The position numbers and the translations under genes were made by a program. DNA of 33,611 bases from CAINFV01 sp964409235 (lineage in GTDB: Bacteria; Chlamydiota; Chlamydiia; Chlamydiales; FEN-1388). The stretch lies in NCBI GenBank assembly GCA_964409235.1, contig CAYPCN010000016.1, positions 1 through 33,611 of the forward strand. Direction: 5' to 3'. Positions 6,689 through 13,798 of this stretch are shown in pieces; within the stretch, counting starts at the first letter, position 1, and each line of letters begins with the position of its first letter. The notes below the pieces were generated by a model, which saw only the letters and a program-made list of their open reading frames with translations, searched no databases and had not been told where the DNA came from.

Positions 6689-8863
6689 TTACGTCATTTG
6701 AATTCGACCAAGAGGTTGAATGCGAATTTCAGGAACAATTTCCTGATAGGACACGACGGAGATATCGGGGAACTCAAGCTCGATGAGCTTCCTGACAAAC
6801 CGACGGACGTCGATAGCCGTTAAGATGACGGGCTGCTGCCCTCCTGGAGGCGGAGCCGTGACGGTGTTGCGTACTGCCTGGAGCATCAACTGTACAGAGT
6901 CGGGGTCAAGAGCGAGGTAGGAGCCGGCGGATGTTTGCTTGATGGCACCTCGGACGAGGTCTTCGATTTCGGGGTCGAGAACGTAGACGGAAAGCACGGA
7001 CTGCCCTTGCGAGTAGCGATAGCTGATGTATCGTTTAAGAGACGAACGGACGTACTCCGTTAAGAGAACAGGATCCTTCTCCGTCTGAGCCCATTCGCTC
7101 AACGCTTCCAAGATGGTTCGTAGATCTTTTACGGAGATCTGTTCTTGGGCCAGGCGTTTGAAAATGTCGGTGAGCTTTTGGAGGGGGATAAGTCGGGTGA
7201 CCTCCCGAACGAGGTCTGGAAAGGATTTTTCCATGAATTCCAGCATGGACTTGCACTCTTGGATACCAAGGAATTCGTTCGCATAGTGGCGGAAGAAATA
7301 CGATAAATGGAGCACCATCACTTCGAGCGGATTCCAGTATTTAATCCCAGCCTTATCAAGAATTTCCTTGCACTTCATATCAACCCACAGCGAAGGGAGC
7401 CCAAGAGAATTTTTGTAGGTTGTAAACGGAAGGTTGTACCGCTTGAGATTTTCCTCGGTTTCATTGGTGAGGAAGTGGTTTTCTATGATTTTGCCACGGA
7501 CGACGGGAACTTCGTTGAGGTAGATCAGGTACTCATCTTGACCGAGGTTTGGAGAGTCCGTACGCACGTGAACACCTGGAAAGCGTACGCCGAGGTCAGC
7601 GTACAGAGCCTGCCTCATCTTTGGGATCATTTGTTCGATAAATCCCTGCGTCTTCCCGCTTTTTTGGATTTCGATGCTCAACGTTTTCCCTACTTCCAAA
7701 ATGACGGGGAGCGTGAGGGAGTAGCTGTCAACGCCACCCCCTGTGATCACTTTATGGCCTTTTACCGGTGTGTCGGTCGCGACAGATTCAATGGTGGCGG
7801 CGGCGCTTCCTGGCTTCCCGCCCCCTGCTCCTCCCAACTCCGGTTCGCGTTGTTCAGTGTTAAAGAGCGAATACCCGAGCAGCCCTAACCCCGCAGCAAT
7901 GAGGGAGAACGGGGCGATGGGAAAGCCCGGGATAATCCCTAAGGCGAGGACGATGCCGGCTGCAATCATCAATGCTTTTGGCTGCCTGAGCATCTGCATG
8001 GAAATCTCACGGCCAAGGTTGGATTCCTTGGCCTCGCTCGACACGCGAGTCGTGACGATACCCGCGGTGATGGAGATTAAAAGGGCTGGAATCTGGGCAA
8101 CAAGACCATTTCCTATGGACAAGAGGGCGAATGTTTTTGCTGAATCGGCCGCTGTCATGCCAAGCATGAGGACACCGATAATAAGGCCGCCGATGATGTT
8201 GATGGTCGTGATGATGATGCTGGCGATGGCATCACCTTTGACGAACTTCATAGCGCCGTCCATGGCACCGTACAACTGGCTTTCTTTTGTCAGGGCGAGC
8301 CTTTTTTCACGCGCTTGATTCGCATCGAGGACACCAGCGCGCATGTCAGCATCGATCGACATCTGTTTTCCTGGCATAGCATCCAAGGTGAAGCGAGCGG
8401 CGACCTCAGCAACGCGCTCCGCACCTTTTGTGATGACGATGAACTGGACGAGCGTGATGATCAAGAACAAGACGGCGCCGACGACGAAGTTCCCTCCGAC
8501 GACGAAATTTCCGAAGGCCATGATGATCTCTCCAGCATAGGCATGGAGCAGAATTTGTCTGGTGACAGCAATATTCAAGCCAAGGCGAAAGAGCGTCGTG
8601 ATGAGAAGCAGGGAGGGGAAGATCGAGAGATGTGGGGCACTTGGAATGTACAGGGCAACCATCAAGAGTGTGACAGAAAGGGCGATGTTCGAGGCAAGGA
8701 GTGCGTCGATGACGGTCGGCGGAAGGGGCAAAATCAACATGGCGATAATCATCATCAGGGCAAGAGCGAGGAAGATATCGCTGCTCCTTGAGACGTTTTC
8801 AAGAGAGCGATCTCCTCCGAGCCGAGCGGTGATACCGTCAAGAATCTCTTTAAGCTTCTGCAT
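6689..8863 (-). CDS. sctV: Type III secretion export gate SctV (CdsV/LcrD/FlhA family)
   Basis: 724 residues. The N-terminal half has about eight membrane segments (roughly 30-330), including the highly conserved FHIPEP-family block FGNFVVGGNFVVG...TKGAERVAEVAARFTLDAMPGKQM. The C-terminal half (about 370-724) is the cytoplasmic nonameric ring domain that receives chaperone-substrate complexes. The length and order correspond to CdsV (CT090). It forms the proton-motive-force-linked export gate in the inner membrane. The ribosome-binding site is weak (AAGG about 12 bases upstream), and palindromic element copy 3 sits between this gene and sctU, so translation or transcript processing here may differ from a tightly coupled operon. 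Orthology is certain at family level; assignment to the non-flagellar system follows from the neighbours. Confidence 0.96.
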   Translation of the reverse strand: MQKLKEILDGITARLGGDRSLENVSRSSDIFLALALMMIIAMLILPLPPTVIDALLASNIALSVTLLMVALYIPSAPHLSIFPSLLLITTLFRLGLNIAVTRQILLHAYAGEIIMAFGNFVVGGNFVVGAVLFLIITLVQFIVITKGAERVAEVAARFTLDAMPGKQMSIDADMRAGVLDANQAREKRLALTKESQLYGAMDGAMKFVKGDAIASIIITTINIIGGLIIGVLMLGMTAADSAKTFALLSIGNGLVAQIPALLISITAGIVTTRVSSEAKESNLGREISMQMLRQPKALMIAAGIVLALGIIPGFPIAPFSLIAAGLGLLGYSLFNTEQREPELGGAGGGKPGSAAATIESVATDTPVKGHKVITGGGVDSYSLTLPVILEVGKTLSIEIQKSGKTQGFIEQMIPKMRQALYADLGVRFPGVHVRTDSPNLGQDEYLIYLNEVPVVRGKIIENHFLTNETEENLKRYNLPFTTYKNSLGLPSLWVDMKCKEILDKAGIKYWNPLEVMVLHLSYFFRHYANEFLGIQECKSMLEFMEKSFPDLVREVTRLIPLQKLTDIFKRLAQEQISVKDLRTILEALSEWAQTEKDPVLLTEYVRSSLKRYISYRYSQGQSVLSVYVLDPEIEDLVRGAIKQTSAGSYLALDPDSVQLMLQAVRNTVTAPPPGGQQPVILTAIDVRRFVRKLIELEFPDISVVSYQEIVPEIRIQPLGRIQMT

Positions 8864-8910
8864 GGATTGTCACGCCTTGATCAAGAGACAATTCAAATCG
8901 TAGTTCTATC

Positions 8911-9078
8911 GAGCCATCTGCGATATGCCTTTTGGAGGATAGCGCAGGGTCTTTTTGGCCGAATCTACCCAAAACCTCCTCAACCATATGTCAGGGCATA
9001 TGGGCTTCGTCGGTTTTGTGGTAGCTCGATCCAAAAATCTCCCTCTTCTCCTCTAAAAATCCACATCGCACATGGCTC
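8911..9078 (+). mobile_element. Palindromic MITE-like element, copy 3 (full-length, A-end left)
   Basis: 168 bp, the most complete copy. Left A-end starts GAGCCATCTGCGATATGCC; right B-end finishes CACATCGCACATGGCTC. The arms pair imperfectly, with an inner stem (CTACCCAAAACC with GGTTTTGTGGTAG) and a central CCATATG/CATATGG palindrome with a 6-base loop. It is flanked by an exact 5-bp direct repeat CTATC (8906-8910 and 9079-9083). It lies between sctU and sctV within the type III secretion gene run. Confidence 0.88.
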
Positions 9079-9118
9079 CTATCGCCACCATAACAAACAA
9101 GATGTCATTCTTGGCAAG

Positions 9119-10189
9119 CTATAGATTTAATGCCCGTACCTGTTCTTCGTGTTTGAGTTCCGCGAGCCAGCGCATGATTTCGGCGACGGGCTCGTACGTT
9201 TTTTCTGGGATATATTCGTACAGCTTAGCCTCTTCCCAAAGAGTATGGGCAAGCGCGAGGTTTCGGACAATCGGGACGTCGAACTTCTCTGCAATTGTAA
9301 TGATTTCCTTCGCCAGCATACCTTGTCCCATCGCGAGGACGTAGGGGCAAGGATCTACGCCTTGCTCAAATCCGAGGGCAATGGCTAATTCTGTTGGGTT
9401 TGTGACGACAGCTGCCGCCCGCGCCGCTCCGGCGGCTGGACCTTCTGAGTAGGCTATTTCCCGCGCTACTTCTCGACGCCGCCCTTTGATTTCTGGGTTT
9501 CCTTCGGTTTCCTTATACTCTTGCTTGACTTCGAATTTTTCCATCATCATCTCTTTCGCAAAGGTGTACCTTTGGTACATGAAGTCGAAGATGGCCACAG
9601 CACCGAAGAAAATCCCTACTTTTTTGACGACTTCCCAGAGAAAATAGGCAAAAATCCAGAGAGAGTCAGCGACAGGGAGATTTTGGGACTGAATAAGGCT
9701 CGGGATACTTTCGACAACGACCTGATAGACGAGAATACCTGCGACGATGATCTTGGTCAGCGATTTCAAGAGCTCGATCACAGTTTTCATCTTAAATTTT
9801 GCCTTAAGATTGTCGACAGGATTGAACTTCTTGATATCGAACTTAAATACCTCTGGAGCGAACACGGGCCCCACTGACAAAAAGGTGACCAAGATTCCGA
9901 CGGCGCATACAGCAGCGACAATGGGGATTGTAGTGATGAAAATAATGAAGATTGCTTGGAAAAAGACCTGTCCAAGAATTTCAGTGATATTATGGTGGGT
10001 GACGAGGGAAAAACAGTCCGACAGCAGCTGCCCAACTCGCTCGTAGATCCTGGGAATCATGCCGATAGTGATAGCAATTGAGACAATAAAAGTCGCCGCT
10101 GCGGGAAGGTCCTGCGACTTAGCGACCTGCCCTTTTTTCTTCGCGTCTCGAAGCTTTTTTGCCGATGCTTTTTCAGTTTTTTCGCCCAT
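9119..10189 (-). CDS. sctU: Type III secretion export switch SctU (CdsU/YscU/FlhB family)
   Basis: 356 residues, corresponding to CT091. The basic N-terminus (MGEKTEKASAKKLRDAKKKGQVAKS) is the canonical FlhB/YscU opening, followed by four membrane segments (about 32-50, 78-106, 142-162, 176-204) and a cytoplasmic domain. The autocleavage site normally read as NPTH is NPTE here (264-267), so the Asn-Pro scissile pair is kept but the His is replaced. The protein switches substrate specificity and sits beside the export gate in the inner membrane. It heads the minus-strand run sctU-sctV-copN-scc1-malQ; GGAG lies four bases before the ATG, and a promoter is visible at 10225-10254. Confidence 0.95.
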   Translation of the reverse strand: MGEKTEKASAKKLRDAKKKGQVAKSQDLPAAATFIVSIAITIGMIPRIYERVGQLLSDCFSLVTHHNITEILGQVFFQAIFIIFITTIPIVAAVCAVGILVTFLSVGPVFAPEVFKFDIKKFNPVDNLKAKFKMKTVIELLKSLTKIIVAGILVYQVVVESIPSLIQSQNLPVADSLWIFAYFLWEVVKKVGIFFGAVAIFDFMYQRYTFAKEMMMEKFEVKQEYKETEGNPEIKGRRREVAREIAYSEGPAAGAARAAAVVTNPTELAIALGFEQGVDPCPYVLAMGQGMLAKEIITIAEKFDVPIVRNLALAHTLWEEAKLYEYIPEKTYEPVAEIMRWLAELKHEEQVRALNL

Positions 10190-10224
10190 AGACTCCGAAT
10201 GTCTCCCCTCTCCCCCTATTCACC

Positions 10225-10254
10225 ATTGTACCTCTCCCCTGGCTACTGGGTCAA
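10225..10254 (-). promoter_or_regulatory. Probable sigma70/sigma66 promoter of the type III secretion operon
   Basis: On the minus strand TTGACC (10254-10249) and TACAAT (10230-10225) are separated by 18 bp; each matches five of six consensus bases. The predicted transcript would begin near 10218, about 30 bases before the sctU ATG. Prediction only. Confidence 0.6.
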
Positions 10255-10344
10255 TCAAGAAAATTTTTTGGATTCGACAAATTGGCCGCTCCTGTACAAA
10301 TAGTACCTATTTTGCATCAATAGGCATAACACAGGTACTAGACA

Positions 10345-11442
10345 ATGGCAGGACTTTCATGTGGTATTGTTGGGCTTCCAAATGTAGGCAAATCGACGCT
10401 CTTTAATGCGCTCACCTCGAACCAGGCGCCGGCCTCTAATTACCCTTTTTGTACGATCGATCCAAACATCGGTTCTGTTGAGGTGTATGACCCCCGTTTA
10501 GAAGTGCTAGCCAAAATTTCAAAGAGCGAGAAGATTCTGTACGCCATCACAGAATTCCTCGATATCGCTGGCCTTGTCGAAGGGGCGTCGAAGGGAGAAG
10601 GGCTTGGGAATGCCTTTTTATCTCATATTCGAGACACCGACGCGATTGTCCAGGTGGTGCGCTGTTTTGAATCTCCAGACATCGTCCACGTGAGGGGGAA
10701 GCTCGATCCGGTCGGCGATATCGAAATCATCAATCTCGAGCTGATTTTGGCCGACCTTGCAACGTGTGAAGCCAATATTGCCAAACTTGAACGGCAGGCA
10801 AAGAGCAAAAAAGAAGCGACCGCTGTCGTCCAGGCGCTTCAAAAAGTGAAGGCCCACCTTGATCAGGGGCGGCCCGTCCGCACCCTCGAGCTGTCGGATG
10901 AAGAGAAGGTCGTGCTCCTTCCCTACCGATTTCTGACGGCGAAGAAGGTTCTCTATTTGTGCAATATTTCAGAGGCAGATTTGAAGAATCCGTCTATTCC
11001 TCTTGTAGAAGCTGTTAAAGCTCACGCTGTCAAGGAGGGAGCAGAGGTCCTCTCTTTGTGTGCCAGCCTTGAAGCGGAGATCGCACAGCTGGACCCAAAG
11101 GATCGACCGGCCTTTTTAGCTGGTGTCGGGCTACAGGAGTCGGGGTTGACGAGGCTAATCCATGCTTCGTTTGATATGTTAGGGCTCATTACGTTCTTGA
11201 CAACAGGAGAGATGGAAACGCGCGCGTGGACCATTACCAAAGGCTCGACAGCGCTCGAAGCGGCAGGAAAGATTCATTCTGACATTCAAAAGGGGTTCGT
11301 ACGCGCCGAGGTCATTACGTACGAAGATTTTGTGGCACACGGAGGTCGCGTAGGAGCGCGTGAAGCCGGGAAAGCGCGGTCCGAGGGCAAAGAGTACATC
11401 GTGCAGGACGGAGATATCATTCTCTTCTTGCATAGCAATTGA
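10345..11442 (+). CDS. ychF: YchF/OLA1 family P-loop ATPase
   Basis: 365 residues, full length. The P-loop is GLPNVGKS (10-17), and the switch-like NYPFCTID follows. The usual GTPase specificity motif NKxD is replaced by NISE, as in the YchF/OLA1 subfamily, which prefers ATP. The C-terminal TGS domain includes FLTTGEMETRAW and ends EYIVQDGDIILF, the standard terminus. The family binds ribosomes and modulates translation and stress responses; it is a cytoplasmic housekeeping protein. It diverges from sctU across 155 bp, the same arrangement as CT091/CT092. The ATG is preceded by AGGT at a spacing of about nine bases. Confidence 0.97.
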   Translation: MAGLSCGIVGLPNVGKSTLFNALTSNQAPASNYPFCTIDPNIGSVEVYDPRLEVLAKISKSEKILYAITEFLDIAGLVEGASKGEGLGNAFLSHIRDTDAIVQVVRCFESPDIVHVRGKLDPVGDIEIINLELILADLATCEANIAKLERQAKSKKEATAVVQALQKVKAHLDQGRPVRTLELSDEEKVVLLPYRFLTAKKVLYLCNISEADLKNPSIPLVEAVKAHAVKEGAEVLSLCASLEAEIAQLDPKDRPAFLAGVGLQESGLTRLIHASFDMLGLITFLTTGEMETRAWTITKGSTALEAAGKIHSDIQKGFVRAEVITYEDFVAHGGRVGAREAGKARSEGKEYIVQDGDIILFLHSN

Positions 11443-11518
11443 TACGTATCCGTTGCACATGGTAGGCACTGCGCTGGACGATCGTCCCTCGATAGCCATC
11501 AGTCTGGCTGAGACAGAG

Positions 11519-11546
11519 AGCATCTGCCGTTGGTACGGCAGATGCT
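11519..11546. terminator. Hairpin after collagen-like gene 1 (putative terminator)
   Basis: Perfect 12-bp inverted repeat AGCATCTGCCGT with loop TGGT. It lies 13 bp past the stop of collagen-like gene 1 and 76 bp past ychF, so it could serve both converging transcripts. No T-run follows on either strand. An almost identical hairpin occurs at the same place after collagen-like gene 2. Confidence 0.5.
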
Positions 11547-11559
11547 GGAAAACAGGACT

Positions 11560-12297
11560 CTACCCAATTTTCTCAATAGAAATATAGGCACATTCTTGGG
11601 TGTTAGTGTCGTCAACCGCTTGAAAAGCCCCATACTTGGCGCACTGCGGGTCAGAATATGGGATGGCTTGCACCTTTAATTGAATTTCATCCCCGGCACT
11701 TAGCGCAAGTGTGACCTGATTTGACGCTTCCGCATATGCATCTAGAGTCGTATCGCCTCCTACAGGAATGGCCGTAACACCAGGAACATACGTCCTGGTC
11801 ACCACCGGAGCCCCGTTGATTTCTAGTTGTGCGATCAGCCTACTCAGGCCTGGGTAGCTTGGTGGCTCATGCTGCGACGATCCTTTGACAGCATACTCGA
11901 TGGTATATACTCCACCAGTCAGAACAGTAAATGTATAGTTTGGATCCACGGAGATGTTCAACAGAGGGCCAACTGCGTTGAAAGCGACAGGCTCCAGATC
12001 CAATGGAAGGAGAGTAGTCCCTCCAAGCTCATTGAGATACGCCTCAGCGTACGCGTCTACGAAGGTTTCACCATCTGTCCCTCTACGGCCTCTTTTCCCC
12101 CTCTTTCCCTTCTTGCCTCTATGGCCTCTGGGCCCACGATGACAATGTTTTTCAACCGTTGTCTCTTTGGTTGGCGTGAGGGGGGGGGGGGCTGCTTGCT
12201 CGGTTGTCTGATAGATGTAGTCTTCAGGCGTAAGCGCTTCAAGACCAAGCATCGTCAAGCTCACGCAGGCAAGCAGGGCAATACAGACTTTTCTCAT
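11560..12297 (-). CDS. Exported collagen-like protein 1 with C1q/BclA-like C-terminal domain
   Basis: 245 residues from the ATG at 12297 (AGGAG six bases upstream). A signal peptide (MRKVCIALLACVSLTMLGLEA) is followed by a Pro/Thr-rich linker encoded by a poly-C tract, a Cys-containing KHCHR segment (C52), then eight uninterrupted G-X-Y triplets (residues 55-78) rich in Arg and Lys. The C-terminal ~160 residues have the beta-sandwich rhythm of C1q/TNF-like trimerising heads (YTFTVLTGGVYTIEYAVKG; QLEINGAP; VTLALSAGDEIQLKV). I infer a secreted or surface trimeric protein, as with Bacillus BclA, but the collagen part is very short. The poly-C run is 12 long, keeping the frame open. It is a tandem paralogue of the next gene. 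No specific function is assigned. Confidence 0.85.
   Translation of the reverse strand: MRKVCIALLACVSLTMLGLEALTPEDYIYQTTEQAAPPPLTPTKETTVEKHCHRGPRGHRGKKGKRGKRGRRGTDGETFVDAYAEAYLNELGGTTLLPLDLEPVAFNAVGPLLNISVDPNYTFTVLTGGVYTIEYAVKGSSQHEPPSYPGLSRLIAQLEINGAPVVTRTYVPGVTAIPVGGDTTLDAYAEASNQVTLALSAGDEIQLKVQAIPYSDPQCAKYGAFQAVDDTNTQECAYISIEKIG
12180..12191 (-). repeat. Poly-C tract (12 C), frame ON, in collagen-like gene 1
   Basis: Twelve consecutive G on the plus strand (C on the coding strand), encoding the proline run after TEQAA. With 12 residues the signal peptide is in frame with the collagen and head domains. Confidence 0.9.
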
Positions 12298-12452
12298 TGG
12301 CAACTCCTTTCTTGTTTTGACGGGCGAGATTGTAATGAGAAAATTATTTCTGTTCATACAACAATTTTGTGGTGAAGCGACGAAAAGAGAGGGAAGAAGG
12401 CTGTCGAGACAGGCCTCTACACGAGAATGAAGGGAGTCAGACGAAGACAGAG

Positions 12453-12480
12453 AGCATCTGCCGTTGGCACGGCAGATGCT
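12453..12480. terminator. Hairpin after collagen-like gene 2 (putative terminator)
   Basis: Perfect 12-bp inverted repeat AGCATCTGCCGT with loop TGGC, 12 bp beyond the stop of collagen-like gene 2. It is the counterpart of the hairpin at 11519-11546, differing only in the last loop base, and shows that the duplication unit included the 3' flank. No U-run. Confidence 0.5.
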
Positions 12481-12492
12481 GGGGAAAGAGCT

Positions 12493-13228
12493 TTACCCAA
12501 TTTTTTTAATGGAAATATAGGCAGAGATTTGGCTCGGTTCCGGTATGGGGCCGCAATAGTTGGTACCGTAATAGGCCGGCGCGATGTCTCTCTCACCATC
12601 ACATGCACGGAGGTGTACCTCTAAGTGAATTGTATCCCCGACATTTAGGTCACGTATGATCTGATTTGACGCCTCTGCATGGATCTCTTCCGTATCCTCT
12701 ACCAAGAAAGTCCGACAGAAAGGAACATGCGTCATGAGGCTGGTCTCGCCGTTGATCCATACGTCTACCTGAAGCCTCTCTGGAGGAAAAGTCTCGCCAT
12801 CGGGGACACTCCACCCCTTGACAGCATACTCAATGCTGTATACTCCAGCGGTCTGGACAGTAAACACATAGTCTTCATTCACGTCGATGCCTGACCGAGG
12901 GCTCTCTTCAGTGAAGGCGACAAGACCCGGGTCCATCACTACGTTACCAGAGTCACCAACATAGCGCAACGCCCCGGCGTAGGCGGCTACGAAGGCTTCG
13001 CCATTTGCTCCTCTACGACCTCTTTTCCCTCTCTTTCCCTTCTTGCCTCTATGGCCTCTGGGCCCACGATGACAATGTTTTTCAACCGTTGTCTCTTTGG
13101 TTGGCGTGAGGGGGGGGGGGGGCTGCTTGCTCGGTTGTCTGATAGATGTAGTCTTCAGGTGTAAGCGCTTCAATGCCAAGCGTCGTCAAGCTCACGCAGG
13201 CAAGCAGTGCGACAAAGATCTTCTTCAT
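12493..13228 (-). pseudogene. Collagen-like protein 2, frameshifted at poly-C tract (phase-OFF state or pseudogene)
   Basis: The ATG at 13228 (GAGGA seven bases upstream) opens a signal peptide (MKKIFVALLACVSLTTLGIEA) nearly identical to that of gene 1. The poly-C tract at 13110-13122 has 13 C, so translation shifts and stops soon after at 13082. Removing one C restores 244 residues: linker, KHCHR, the same Arg/Lys-rich G-X-Y block, and a C1q/BclA-like head (EDYVFTVQTAGVYSIEYAVKG; DVWINGE; LNVGDTIHLEVH) ending AYISIKKIG. DNA identity with gene 1 is very high from the signal peptide through the collagen block and much lower in the head. No other disabling lesion is visible, so a reversible OFF state is more likely than decay; a homopolymer sequencing error must also be considered. 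Confidence 0.82.
13110..13122 (-). repeat. Poly-C tract (13 C), frame OFF, in collagen-like gene 2
   Basis: Thirteen consecutive G on the plus strand at the position homologous to the 12-residue tract of gene 1. The additional base shifts the frame to AAPPPPHANQRDNG, then stop. Confidence 0.9.
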
Positions 13229-13323
13229 GGATATTTCCTCTATGTTGACATTCAGGACCGCGATATTGATATTTAGCACTGTAACCGAAAATAATTTCTT
13301 GTCAATCATTTCGGAGAAACAGG

Positions 13324-13464
13324 GAGCCGTTTGCGATGTGGATTGTTGGATCTAGCTACTCCAAAATCGACGACGCCCATATGCCCTACCATATGAGTGC
13401 AGAGATTTGGGTAGATTCGGTCAAAACAATCCTACTCTGTGCTCCAAAAGGCACATCGCAAATG
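13324..13464 (-). mobile_element. Palindromic MITE-like element, copy 4 (B-end left)
   Basis: About 141 bp. The left B-end starts GAGCCGTTTGCGATGTGGAT and continues with GGATCTAGCTACTCC; the inner part has CCCATATG...CATATG; the right A-end reads GGGTAGATTCGGTCAAAAC, CCTACTCTG and CCAAAAGGCACATCGCAAATG, with the final GGCTC degraded. It is oriented opposite to copy 3. It ends 20 bp from tRNA-Pro. No clear flanking repeat. Confidence 0.8.
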
Positions 13465-13484
13465 TCAGCCGAAGAAGGAAAGGA

Positions 13485-13559
13485 TCGGGGTGGCGGGATT
13501 TGAACCCACGGCCTCTTCGTCCCGAACGAAGCGCGCTAGCCAAACTGCGCTACACCCCG
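13485..13559 (-). tRNA. tRNA-Pro (anticodon CGG)
   Basis: 75 nt cloverleaf: acceptor CGGGGTG with CACCCCG, discriminator A, D-stem GCGC/GCGC, anticodon stem CTTCG/CGAAG with loop TTCGGGA (anticodon CGG, reading CCG), T-arm GTGGG-TTCAAAT-CCCGC. The anticodon arm is identical to the one I recall for E. coli proK. The 3' CCA is not encoded. Confidence 0.95.
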
Positions 13560-13748
13560 ATATGACACCAGCCCAGGACCTTCCGTTCCAAACCAAAGGG
13601 GTTGTGGGTACCCAAGAGGAGGAGATTCTTGGTAGGGGTAGCAAAGCAGCGCGACAACAATATCGAGCCATTGCTCCGTTCCCCTCTCGGGGATGAACTT
13701 CCGGGAACTGCTGAGCGATAATCGTACCTAAGGAGGACATTCTGTACT

Positions 13749-13787
13749 AGGCCATTTGTGCTATGCCTTTTGGAGGAGAGCTTGGGG
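13749..13787 (+). mobile_element. Fragment of palindromic element (A-end only)
   Basis: Partial A-end: GGCCATTTGTGCTATGCC, then TTTTGGAGGAGAGC. It stops about 12 bp before the stop codon of the large hypothetical gene; no matching right end is visible. Confidence 0.5.
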
Positions 13788-13798
13788 GGACAACCGGT

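Noticed and set aside
7307..7888. 193-codon plus-strand open frame opposite sctV
   Set aside because: Shadow of a strongly conserved gene; no plausible start or domain.
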